7,939 nucleotides of DNA. Source: Gemmataceae bacterium. GTDB taxonomy: Bacteria; Planctomycetota; Planctomycetia; Gemmatales; Gemmataceae. Each line of letters starts with the position of its first letter. The stretch's first letter is position 1. The notes beneath the pieces were generated by a model. The model made no database searches and was not told the DNA's origin. It saw only the letters and a program-made list of their open reading frames with translations. Positions 1 through 6,340 of the stretch are shown here, one piece after another. Where the stretch lies: the NCBI GenBank assembly GCA_017853285.1, contig JAFMJU010000175.1:1-7939 (forward strand), in the 5' to 3' direction. A program made the position numbers and the translations under genes.

Positions 1-200
1 TGTCGCTGCGCAAATCAATGATTTCCCCGCAATCGGTTTGCATTATTCCGGCCCCAAAAGATCAGTTTTCAAACCAATTCCACCCGAACGAAAGCCGTAA
101 AAGGGGGTATGATTCTTTTTGTATGGGTAGTCAAAAGGCTGGCCCTTTCCATGCTGCCCCTCAGCCGAATCAGATCGGATGCGAGCAACCCCGGGGAACC
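1..200. other. Upstream segment without a convincing gene
   Basis: This stretch precedes aroC. One forward frame (bases 2-100) is open from the window edge to a TAA and could be the last 32 codons of an upstream gene, but its product resembles nothing I recognise and its codon use is not distinctive. The frame used by aroC is also open upstream to the window edge, but its product has no family similarity. A TATGAT at 108-113 resembles a -10 box, but no matching -35 box lies 16-18 bases upstream, so I do not call a promoter. No tRNA or riboswitch-like structure is evident. Confidence 0.3.
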
Positions 201-1292
201 ATGCCAGGAAATTCTTTTGGATCGCTTTTCAAAGTCACCACGGCCGGGGTAAGCCATGGTCCGGGCTATGTCTGCGTGGTGGACGGCTGCCCGCCAGGAA
301 TACCGCTGGATATTTCAGATTTGCTGCCCGACCTGGAGAGGAGAAGGCCGGGCCAATCCAAACTGACCACCCAGCGAAATGAAGCAGATGCCCCTGAAAT
401 CTGGTCCGGAACATACAACGGAAAAACGGATGGTACTTCCATAAGCATAATATTTCGAAACACAGATCAGCGCAGCAACGACTATAGAAATATAAATAAT
501 TTATATAGACCAGGGCATGCCGATTTCACACTGGACGCAAAGTATGGACATAGGGACCCCCGTGGCGGAGGTCGCTCCAGTGCCCGTGAAACCATATGCA
601 GGGTGGCTGCCGGGGCAATCGCCAAAAAAGCTTTGGCCCAGGTAGGCGTGAGAATCATTGGCTGGGTTTGCGGGGTTGGGCACCTGAGTTGCCCGGCGCT
701 GGACCCGGAAACGGTCACACTTGAAAAAGTGGAGGCAACTCCTGCCCGGTGCCCCCACCCGGAAACCGCCCAAAAAATGATCTCCCTGATCGATTCGGTC
801 CGACTGGATTGCGACAGCATCGGCGGAACAGCCACCTTTGCCGCCCTGGGTGTGCCTCCAGGCTGGGGTGAACCCGTTTTTGACAAATTAAAGGCGGATT
901 TGGCGAAAGCCATGCTTTCGTTACCTGCTGTCACCGCGTTTGAATACGGCTCCGGTTTTTCCGCCTCCCGCATGCGGGGTAGCGAGCACAATGACCTGTT
1001 TGTCCCAAGACCCGATCGTCCCTGGGGATTGGGAACCGAACAAAACAACCACGGCGGCATGCTTGGGGGAATCTCTTCAGGGGAGAATATTTTAACCCGG
1101 GTGGCCATCAAGCCGACCAGCAGCATCTCCCGGCCCCAAAAAACGGTGGATCAGCAACGGAATCCCGCGGAAATCCTCGTGAAGGGCAGACACGACCCTT
1201 GCCTGCTTCCAAGATTTATTCCCATGGGGGAAGCCATGGTGGCCATCGTCCTGATGGATCACTTCCTGAGGCACAGGGCCCAGTGCGGTTAA
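201..1292 (+). CDS. aroC: Chorismate synthase
   Basis: Converts 5-enolpyruvylshikimate-3-phosphate to chorismate with reduced FMN, the last common step of aromatic amino acid synthesis, in the cytoplasm. The 363-residue product matches the usual length (E. coli about 361) and is colinear with the family: MPGNSFGSLFKVTT at the N-terminus, SHG at 18-20, RRRPG at 47-51, NTDQRS then RPGHAD at 103-108, the GGGRSSARET block at 122-131, RGSEHND, the NHGGMLGGISSGE block, KPTSSI, and RHDPC from residue 330 followed by EAM. I chose the ATG at 201 because family similarity begins exactly there; the frame is open 61 codons further upstream from another ATG but that part is unrelated. A weak GGGGA lies just upstream. 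Two oddities: Val17 replaces the Glu of the usual G-E-S-H-G signature, and Phe339 stands where a small residue is normal. Residues 81-103 are encoded by an AT-rich patch. Family assignment is secure. Confidence 0.97.
   Translation: MPGNSFGSLFKVTTAGVSHGPGYVCVVDGCPPGIPLDISDLLPDLERRRPGQSKLTTQRNEADAPEIWSGTYNGKTDGTSISIIFRNTDQRSNDYRNINNLYRPGHADFTLDAKYGHRDPRGGGRSSARETICRVAAGAIAKKALAQVGVRIIGWVCGVGHLSCPALDPETVTLEKVEATPARCPHPETAQKMISLIDSVRLDCDSIGGTATFAALGVPPGWGEPVFDKLKADLAKAMLSLPAVTAFEYGSGFSASRMRGSEHNDLFVPRPDRPWGLGTEQNNHGGMLGGISSGENILTRVAIKPTSSISRPQKTVDQQRNPAEILVKGRHDPCLLPRFIPMGEAMVAIVLMDHFLRHRAQCG
490..506. repeat. Perfect AT-only palindrome inside aroC
   Basis: The arms ATATAAAT and ATTTATAT flank a single central A, giving a 17-base inverted repeat made only of A and T. 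It lies within the aroC codons for residues about 97-102, in a local AT-rich patch of an otherwise GC-rich gene. The encoded residues still align with AroC without insertion or deletion. It could be a protein-binding site, a small cruciform, or chance; the sequence does not decide this. Confidence 0.6.
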
Positions 1293-1311
1293 ACCCGTTC
1301 CGGTCTGGCAA

Positions 1312-1324
1312 GAAACGCCGTTTC
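1312..1324. repeat. Short inverted repeat before purF-like gene
   Basis: GAAAC and GTTTC flank GCC, a perfect 5-base stem with a 3-base loop, 20 bases after the aroC stop and directly before the candidate -35 box. It has no T-run after it and is too weak for a convincing intrinsic terminator. An operator half-site pair is possible, but so is chance. Confidence 0.25.
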
Positions 1325-1325
1325 A

Positions 1326-1355
1326 TTGGCATGGCGGGCCGCCACCCGCTAGGAT
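1326..1355 (+). promoter_or_regulatory. Candidate sigma70-type promoter of the purF-led gene run
   Basis: TTGGCA at 1326-1331 (five of six matches to TTGACA) and TAGGAT at 1350-1355 (four of six to TATAAT) are separated by 18 bases. Transcription would start near 1362, giving a leader of about 30 bases that includes the AAGGA ribosome binding site at 1378-1382, eight bases before the ATG at 1391. This is the only fair promoter candidate I found ahead of the six-gene run, and it lies in the 98-base gap after aroC. The match is by eye, and the promoter consensus of the host is unknown. Confidence 0.4.
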
Positions 1356-1390
1356 GAACCCGCTATCCATCCCACTCAAGGAATCAGCCG

Positions 1391-3004
1391 ATGACTGGCA
1401 TTGATGCCGGTGACGAACCCCGACACAACTGCGGGGTTGCAGCCATCTATCACTTGCCCAGCGACAAGCCATCCCGCCTTGCACCCGTTGCGGGAGCGGA
1501 CCAGGTTTCCAGGCTGATACCGCGCATGCTTCTGGATTTGCAAAACCGCGGCCAACTGGCGGCGGGCATCTCCACCTTCAATCCCAAGCGCGGCAAGCTG
1601 GTGGATACCTACCGGCAAATCGGGACGGTGATTGAAGCCTTTCGGCTAAGCCACCAGGAAAAATACGAGTCGCTGATGAAGGACCATTCCGGTCCTGCCG
1701 CCATAGGTCATGTGCGCTATGCCACCTGCGGCGGTTCAGAACGCCGTCTCGCCCAGCCTTTTGAGCGCGAGCATGGCTGCAAGTGGAAATGGTTCAGCTT
1801 CGCGTTCAACGGGCAGCTTGCCAACTACGCCGACCTGCGTGACTCGCTGCTTGAGAAATCCGATTACCACATCGTCCGTGACAACGACACCGAAATCATC
1901 ATGCATTACCTGAGCAAGGCGCTCAGCAACCACCAGCAGGTGCAACCGGATCTCGTGGAGGTTTTCACCCGTTTGGCCGACCAGTTCGACGGGGCCTACA
2001 ACCTGGTGTTCCTGAACGCGATGGGCGACATGGTGGTCTTGCGGGATCCCCAGGGTTTTCACCCCCTGTGCTGGGCGCAGGATGGCCCCATGGTCGCCGC
2101 CGCCAGCGAGTCCGTCGCCCTGTTGAACCTTGGCTTCCGCGAGGTGCAAAGCCTCGAGCCGGGGGAAATGCTCCTCATCCAAAACGGCAAGGTTTCCACC
2201 CATCGGATCGCGCCCAAGGGCCGCAAGTCCCATTGTTTCTTCGAATGGATTTATTTCGCGAACGCCGCCAGCAATCTGGACGGCCGCAGCGTGTACTTGA
2301 CCCGAACGGCCCTGGGCAAGGAATTGGCGCGCCGGGAACGCGAAATGGGCCTCCTGGCCATGGATTCCGACACGGTGATAGTTCCCGTGCCGGACACCGC
2401 CAAGGCCGCGGCGGATGCCATGGCACACGCCCTGGGAATCCCCTCCCTGGAGGGGCTGATGCGAAATCGATATGTGGGCCGAACCTTCATCGAAGGGCAG
2501 AATCGGGCCGAGCGGGTCCAGTTGAAATACACGCCCCTCCGGGAGGTTCTCGAGGGAAAAAGGGTTCTGCTTATCGAGGACACGGTGGTGCGCTCCACCA
2601 CCCTGAAGACCTTGCTCAATGATCTTCGCACCCGGGGCGGTGCCAGGGAAATCCATGTCCGGGTGGCCTGCCCACCGATCATTGCCCCGTGTTTTTACGG
2701 TATCGACATGTCAACGGTACGGGAGCTTTTCGCCCCGAAATTCATGGCGGGAATGGAGCCCACCCTGGAGGAACAGCAAAGGATGGCCCGCGAGCTTGGG
2801 GCGGACAGCCTCTTTTATCTGCCCAAGCAGGCCATCGCGCGCGCCATTGGCATGCCCGATTCCAGCCTTTGCCAGGCTTGCATAACCGGGGAATACCCTA
2901 CCGCCACCGGCACCCGTCTCTACCAGGTGTCATTGGAAAAGGTTTCCTCGTTGGCCTGCGGCCGAACCTACGAGGGCGCCCGGCCTTCCGCGCCCATAGC
3001 CTGA
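1391..3004 (+). CDS. purF: PurF-type amidophosphoribosyltransferase, divergent
   Basis: PurF transfers ammonia from glutamine to PRPP, making 5-phosphoribosylamine, the first step of purine synthesis. This 537-residue product has the full two-domain layout. The N-terminal Ntn-glutaminase starts at Cys14 after a 13-residue propeptide, with GHVRY at 106-110 and the oxyanion pair Asn140-Gly141. The C-terminal phosphoribosyltransferase has NRYVGRTFI at 359-367 and a PRPP loop EDTVVRSTT at 396-404. Cys282, Cys434, Cys494 and Cys497 sit where Bacillus-type PurF holds its [4Fe-4S] cluster, including CxxC before TGEYP. Several near-invariant motifs differ: YFANAAS for YFARPDS, PDTA for PDSG, RSTT for RGTT, HPL for RPL, AFNG for AHNG. 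It may be the genuine PurF of a divergent lineage or a paralogue acting on another substrate. The start is supported by AAGGA eight bases upstream. It leads the gene run, with smpB 16 bases downstream. Confidence 0.85.
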   Translation: MTGIDAGDEPRHNCGVAAIYHLPSDKPSRLAPVAGADQVSRLIPRMLLDLQNRGQLAAGISTFNPKRGKLVDTYRQIGTVIEAFRLSHQEKYESLMKDHSGPAAIGHVRYATCGGSERRLAQPFEREHGCKWKWFSFAFNGQLANYADLRDSLLEKSDYHIVRDNDTEIIMHYLSKALSNHQQVQPDLVEVFTRLADQFDGAYNLVFLNAMGDMVVLRDPQGFHPLCWAQDGPMVAAASESVALLNLGFREVQSLEPGEMLLIQNGKVSTHRIAPKGRKSHCFFEWIYFANAASNLDGRSVYLTRTALGKELARREREMGLLAMDSDTVIVPVPDTAKAAADAMAHALGIPSLEGLMRNRYVGRTFIEGQNRAERVQLKYTPLREVLEGKRVLLIEDTVVRSTTLKTLLNDLRTRGGAREIHVRVACPPIIAPCFYGIDMSTVRELFAPKFMAGMEPTLEEQQRMARELGADSLFYLPKQAIARAIGMPDSSLCQACITGEYPTATGTRLYQVSLEKVSSLACGRTYEGARPSAPIA

Positions 3005-3020
3005 GCACCTGGAAGCAAGC

Positions 3021-3521
3021 ATGGCAAAATCCGGAAAGAATAAACCGGCCGACGGCGAACCCAAGGTTCGGATCATCGCCAAAAACCGGAAGGCTCTCCA
3101 CGATTACAAGATCCTAGACCAACTCGAATGCGGCCTTGTCTTGCAGGGCAGCGAGGTGAAAAGCCTCCGTAACAACCAGGCCAATATTTCCGACGCCTTC
3201 GCCAGAATCGAAAAAGGCGAAGTCTGGCTCTACGGGATGGACATACCCGAATACACCGAGGCCAACCAACTCAACCACAAGGCCAAAAGGCGGCGCAAGC
3301 TGCTGCTGAACCGCCCGGAAATTCGAAAACTCGAGGGGGAGCTGAAAACCCGGGGCAAATCTCTCATCCCACTCGAGTTGTATTTCAAGACAGGAAAAGC
3401 CAAAATCTCCCTGGCGTTGGGCCTGGGCCAGAAGGTCCATGACAAGCGCGAGGCCATCAAGAAACGGGAAACGAAAAAGGATATCGCGTCCTTCGAGGCC
3501 CGTCGGCGCAAAGGCGGTTGA
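3021..3521 (+). CDS. smpB: SsrA (tmRNA)-binding protein SmpB
   Basis: Binds tmRNA and brings it to stalled ribosomes during trans-translation. The 166-residue product matches the family's usual size. It shows a basic N-terminal tail, His27 in the HDY motif (the conserved His next to the tmRNA elbow), GSEVKSLR at 43-50, the NQANISDAF segment, RRRKLLLNRPEIRKLEG near 90-106, the LIPLELYFKTGKAKISLALG strands, and a helical basic C-terminal tail ending DKREAIKKRETKKDIASFEARRRKGG in two pieces (141-166) that would enter the empty mRNA channel. One departure is G-Q-K at 136-138 where GKK is usual. A GGAAG about six bases before the ATG supports the start. It follows the purF-like gene by 16 bases and is probably co-transcribed. 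No tmRNA gene (ssrA) is visible in this window. Confidence 0.95.
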   Translation: MAKSGKNKPADGEPKVRIIAKNRKALHDYKILDQLECGLVLQGSEVKSLRNNQANISDAFARIEKGEVWLYGMDIPEYTEANQLNHKAKRRRKLLLNRPEIRKLEGELKTRGKSLIPLELYFKTGKAKISLALGLGQKVHDKREAIKKRETKKDIASFEARRRKGG

Positions 3522-3542
3522 GACCGTTTCATTCAAAGCGCC

Positions 3543-3549
3543 AGGAAGG
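3543..3549 (+). promoter_or_regulatory. Strong ribosome binding site that fixes a GTG start
   Basis: AGGAAGG lies six bases before the GTG at 3556. Since no better start codon is in frame nearby, it decides the N-terminus of the glycosyltransferase. The upstream in-frame ATG at 3439 lies within smpB and would add an Arg- and Ser-rich stretch that is only the shadow of smpB codons. Confidence 0.7.
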
Positions 3550-3555
3550 TGCGTT

Positions 3556-4572
3556 GTGCGGGTCATTTGCCTGGTTGAGCATCCCGACCATGTTTGTTGC
3601 CGATACAGGCTCTCCGCCCTGATTCCACACCTGCGCACCCGTGGCATCTCTCTGGAACCGGTCTCGCTGCCCCGCAACCTTTTCGGCAGGCTGGCCTTAT
3701 TCAACCGGCTGAAGAACCAGGCGGTCATCCTGCAAAGGAAACTTCTTTCCTGGGTGGAACTCAGGCTGCTTCGTTCCCGGGCGGCCTGGCTGGCTTTCGA
3801 TTTCGATGACGCGGTGTTCCTACGCGACTCCTACTCCCCAAAAGGGCATCTGGATGGACGCAGGAGTCGGCGGTTCGCCGGCCTGATGGCCGCCGCCGAC
3901 TGCGTTTTCGCGGGCAACCGGTTTTTGGCCGAGCAGTCGCGACTTCACGGAGCCAGGGGCCATGTGACGGTGGTGCCCACCAGCATCAATCCGGACCTTT
4001 ACACCCCCAAAAGCTCCCGCGACAACCTGCAGTCTGCCGACCCAGGCTTGCAACTGACCTGGATTGGCAGTTCCAGCACCCTCCAGGGTCTGGAAAGGAT
4101 GGCGCCCCTGTTCAACCGGATCGGGGCGCGAATGCCAGGAATCAAGCTAAGGGTCATCAGCGACCGTTTTCCCGTCTTTGAAAAACTGGAAGTGGTGAAC
4201 ATCCCGTGGTCCGGGAAAACCGAGGCCAGGGATTTGGCATCCGGGGATGTGGGCATTTCCTGGATTCCGGATGACCCATGGAGCCGCGGGAAATGCGGCC
4301 TGAAGGTCCTCCAATACATGGCGGCTGGCCTACCTGTTCTGGCCAATCCCATCGGGGTCCACCCGGAAATGATTCAATCCGGCCAGGAGGGATTCCTGCC
4401 CGGCACCGACGAGGAATGGATCGAAAAACTGGAGTTCCTGGACAAAAACCGCCCCGTCATGAAATCCATGGGCCAATCGGGCAGACTGCGGGTTGAAAGG
4501 GATTACTCGGTTGCCAATGCTGCCAAACTGGTTGGGGATGCCATCCGGCAAATATCCGGGAGCGCCGCATGA
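3556..4572 (+). CDS. GT-B fold glycosyltransferase (group 1 / GT4-like)
   Basis: A 338-residue cytoplasmic or membrane-associated enzyme predicted to transfer a sugar from a nucleotide-sugar donor; donor and acceptor cannot be told from sequence. The N-terminal lobe begins MRVICLVEHPD (GTG start) and has R-Y-R-L, then DFDDAVF at 82-88 and AGNRFLAEQ near 119-127. The second lobe opens with LTWIGSSSTLQGL near 167-178, followed by KLRVISD, then VGISWIPDD and the donor-site segment GKCGLKVLQYMAAGLPV near 245-261. The classical EX7E is replaced (Gly and Gln at the two Glu positions), as in the sub-group whose motif is G-K-x-x-x-K-x-x-Q-Y-M-A. No signal peptide or membrane span is evident. Its stop overlaps the next gene's start (ATGA), so the pair is translationally coupled, suggesting it builds a surface glycan that the adjacent kinase-like protein modifies. 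Confidence 0.85.
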   Translation: MRVICLVEHPDHVCCRYRLSALIPHLRTRGISLEPVSLPRNLFGRLALFNRLKNQAVILQRKLLSWVELRLLRSRAAWLAFDFDDAVFLRDSYSPKGHLDGRRSRRFAGLMAAADCVFAGNRFLAEQSRLHGARGHVTVVPTSINPDLYTPKSSRDNLQSADPGLQLTWIGSSSTLQGLERMAPLFNRIGARMPGIKLRVISDRFPVFEKLEVVNIPWSGKTEARDLASGDVGISWIPDDPWSRGKCGLKVLQYMAAGLPVLANPIGVHPEMIQSGQEGFLPGTDEEWIEKLEFLDKNRPVMKSMGQSGRLRVERDYSVANAAKLVGDAIRQISGSAA

Positions 4573-6245
4573 CCGCATCGGCTCCCCAAGGTCCCGCACC
4601 CGGCTGGCTGATTTATCCAACAGACCTGACATTGGTCAGGGCCCTGAAAAACCATGATGGCAACCTTGCGCTACTGGTGAATCGGGAGGGAACGCTCATA
4701 AAAAGGGGCGGCCACAGGCTGGTCTGGAGGATTCACCTCGATGGCCTGGATATCCATGTGAAGCGGAACCAGATCTCGGGAATCCGAGGACAAGCCCGGA
4801 GGATCTTCCGTGGACACAAGGCCCATCTGGAAGCCCGGCGCTTGCTCGATCTGGGCAAAGCGGGCGTGCCAACCCTGGAAGTGATGGGAGTCGCCGCCGA
4901 GCCGGGTTTCTTTGGCGCCTCGTGGATCATCACCCGGACCGCGCCCGACATGCAACCCCTCGACCGGTTTCTGATGGAATCCGGCGGGCCCCTGAAAGGA
5001 AGGGCCAGAAAAGAGATCGCCACCCGGTTGGCCGGCCTGATGGCATCCATGCATCAGCACGGTTTCCACCACACCGACCTCCATCCGGGCAACGTTCTTT
5101 TCTCCGCCTCCGCTTCGCCGGCAATGGTTTTGCTGGATGTGCACGACCTCAAGAAAATCCGGCCGTCCTGGACCGCCAACCTGGCCAACCTGATCATCCT
5201 CAACCGCTGGTTTCATGGGCGCGCCACCCGCCAGGACCGCTGGCGATTCCTGAAATGCTACCTTCTGGAGTTCAGGAATTCGTTGATCAGCGGCTGCCCA
5301 TGGTCCCCGCGCGCGATGGCCCGGCTGATTGAGGAAAAAACCGGCGCGTCAAAACACCGCTTGTGGCGAAGCCGTGACAACCGCTGTTTTGAAATCAACA
5401 AGGACTTCCAGAAAGTGGTGATCAACTGCTCCGGGACCAGTGGGGTTGGTTTCGCCGCCCGCACGCCGGTATTCGCCAGGCCAGACCTGGTGATGCCCGA
5501 ACCGTTTCCCAGACGCCAGGAACCATTGGCGGGAGGAGGCATCGAAAATTCAGGCTCCCACTCCAGGCCTCCGCTCATCCTGAAACAATCGAAGTCCTCC
5601 ACCGTTTTTCAATGGACCCCGGATGGGGCCCAACCGGACCAGCAGGCATGGATCATCAAGGACATTCCAGCGCGCTCCTGGTGGCATCGCGCGACTGGGA
5701 ACCACCCCTGCCGCCGTTCCTGGCACCTGGGCCACGCGTTGCGTGGCAGGTTTTTGCCAACCCCAAAACCGATTGCCTGGATCCGGTTCCCGGATGGCTC
5801 GGAAAGGCTGGTTCAGACGGTTGTTTCCGATTCGATCCTGCTGGACGCCTGGTGGAAATCGGTCAAATGCCCGACCCGACGCCGGGAACTCGGTCGAAAG
5901 CTGGGGGCGATCCTCAGGCAGATGCATGGAATGGGTGTCCGCCACCGGGATCTGAAGGCCTCCAATCTCCTGGTGGGGCCGGATGACTCCCCATGGCTGA
6001 TTGACCTGGTTGGCGTTCGCCTGCAAAGGAACTTGAAAGCAGCTGATCGTGAGAAGGATCTCGCCAGACTGGCCCGGTCCGTTTTGACCGTTGGCGGGGT
6101 TAGCCCGGGTGAAATGCTGGGATTTCTGAGAAGCTACCAGGGTGGCCGGCTATCCCCGCAATGGAAGTTGTTTGTTTTGAACATCTTGCGCCTTGCGCAG
6201 GCAAAAATCAGGCGAAACGAACACCGGGGCCGCGCCAACGGCTGA
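4569..6245 (+). CDS. Tandem two-domain LPS-kinase-like protein (InaA/Kdo kinase family)
   Basis: The 558-residue product contains two protein-kinase-like domains of the lipopolysaccharide kinase (Kdo/WaaP/InaA) type, which in known members phosphorylate core sugars of LPS at the inner face of the membrane. Domain 1 (about 45-240) has GTLIKRGGHRLVWRI, Lys65, Glu88, the catalytic segment HHTDLHPGN with Asp170 and Asn175, and metal-binding LLDVHD with Asp190. A linker (about 260-335) follows, with RSRDNRCFEINKDF and a low-complexity stretch. Domain 2 (about 336-545) has KQSKSSTVFQW as a possible nucleotide loop, Lys364 in WIIKD, the helix LGHALRGRFLPTPKPIA, the catalytic segment HRDLKASN with Asp461 and Asn466, and LIDL with Asp479. 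Both catalytic sets look complete, so neither half is obviously dead. Most family members are single-domain. The ATG overlaps the stop of the glycosyltransferase. Substrate unknown; a RIO-like protein kinase is a less likely alternative. Confidence 0.8.
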   Translation: MTASAPQGPAPGWLIYPTDLTLVRALKNHDGNLALLVNREGTLIKRGGHRLVWRIHLDGLDIHVKRNQISGIRGQARRIFRGHKAHLEARRLLDLGKAGVPTLEVMGVAAEPGFFGASWIITRTAPDMQPLDRFLMESGGPLKGRARKEIATRLAGLMASMHQHGFHHTDLHPGNVLFSASASPAMVLLDVHDLKKIRPSWTANLANLIILNRWFHGRATRQDRWRFLKCYLLEFRNSLISGCPWSPRAMARLIEEKTGASKHRLWRSRDNRCFEINKDFQKVVINCSGTSGVGFAARTPVFARPDLVMPEPFPRRQEPLAGGGIENSGSHSRPPLILKQSKSSTVFQWTPDGAQPDQQAWIIKDIPARSWWHRATGNHPCRRSWHLGHALRGRFLPTPKPIAWIRFPDGSERLVQTVVSDSILLDAWWKSVKCPTRRRELGRKLGAILRQMHGMGVRHRDLKASNLLVGPDDSPWLIDLVGVRLQRNLKAADREKDLARLARSVLTVGGVSPGEMLGFLRSYQGGRLSPQWKLFVLNILRLAQAKIRRNEHRGRANG

Positions 6246-6270
6246 TTATTTCCCAAACCCTTAGCCTTGC

Positions 6271-6287
6271 CCCGGATTCCTTCCGGG
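6271..6287. repeat. Hairpin-forming inverted repeat in the 95-base gap
   Basis: CCCGGA and TCCGGG form a perfect 6-base GC-rich stem around a 5-base loop, 25 bases after the kinase stop. It is followed by AATTACC, not a T-run, so it is not a convincing intrinsic terminator. It may be an mRNA processing or stability element at the largest gap inside the gene run, or chance. I see no good promoter in the gap. Confidence 0.35.
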
Positions 6288-6328
6288 AATTACCCTCTAC
6301 TCCGATTCAATTCCAGCAGGCATCTTTT

Positions 6329-6333
6329 GGAAG
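6329..6333 (+). promoter_or_regulatory. Ribosome binding site deciding the lipoprotein start
   Basis: GGAAG sits seven bases before the ATG at 6341. This places the start directly before a basic n-region and hydrophobic stretch, as expected for an exported lipoprotein. The upstream in-frame ATG at 6161 lies within the kinase gene and would bury the signal sequence behind 60 residues. Confidence 0.6.
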
Positions 6334-6340
6334 CGCCCGG

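Noticed and set aside
18..200. N-terminal extension of aroC from an ATG at base 18
   Set aside because: These 61 codons have no similarity to AroC, whose conserved N-terminus starts exactly at the ATG at 201.
482..1126. An antisense open frame of 214 codons opposite aroC
   Set aside because: It lies wholly within aroC, which is colinear with its family; the antisense product is low-complexity and has no plausible start region.
1293..1330. Intrinsic terminator after aroC
   Set aside because: The only hairpin (5-base stem) is weak and not followed by a T-run.
1736..2656. A long antisense open frame (306 codons) opposite the purF-like gene
   Set aside because: Product has no recognisable domain and is rich in Gly, His and Gln, as expected for the reverse of a GC-rich coding strand; the forward frame is clearly PurF.
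1318..3535. Shared string CCGTTTCATT near 1319 and 3524 as a repeated regulatory site
   Set aside because: Ten bases in a window this size with no extended similarity is explained by chance.
3439..3555. N-terminal extension of the glycosyltransferase starting within smpB
   Set aside because: It is out-of-frame smpB sequence rich in Arg and Ser; a strong AGGAAGG marks the GTG at 3556.
3114..3728. An antisense open frame spanning smpB and the start of the glycosyltransferase
   Set aside because: Overlaps two well-supported genes and shows no family similarity.
6161..6340. N-terminal extension of the metalloprotease starting within the kinase gene
   Set aside because: It would place 60 residues before the signal sequence; the ATG at 6341 has its own ribosome binding site.
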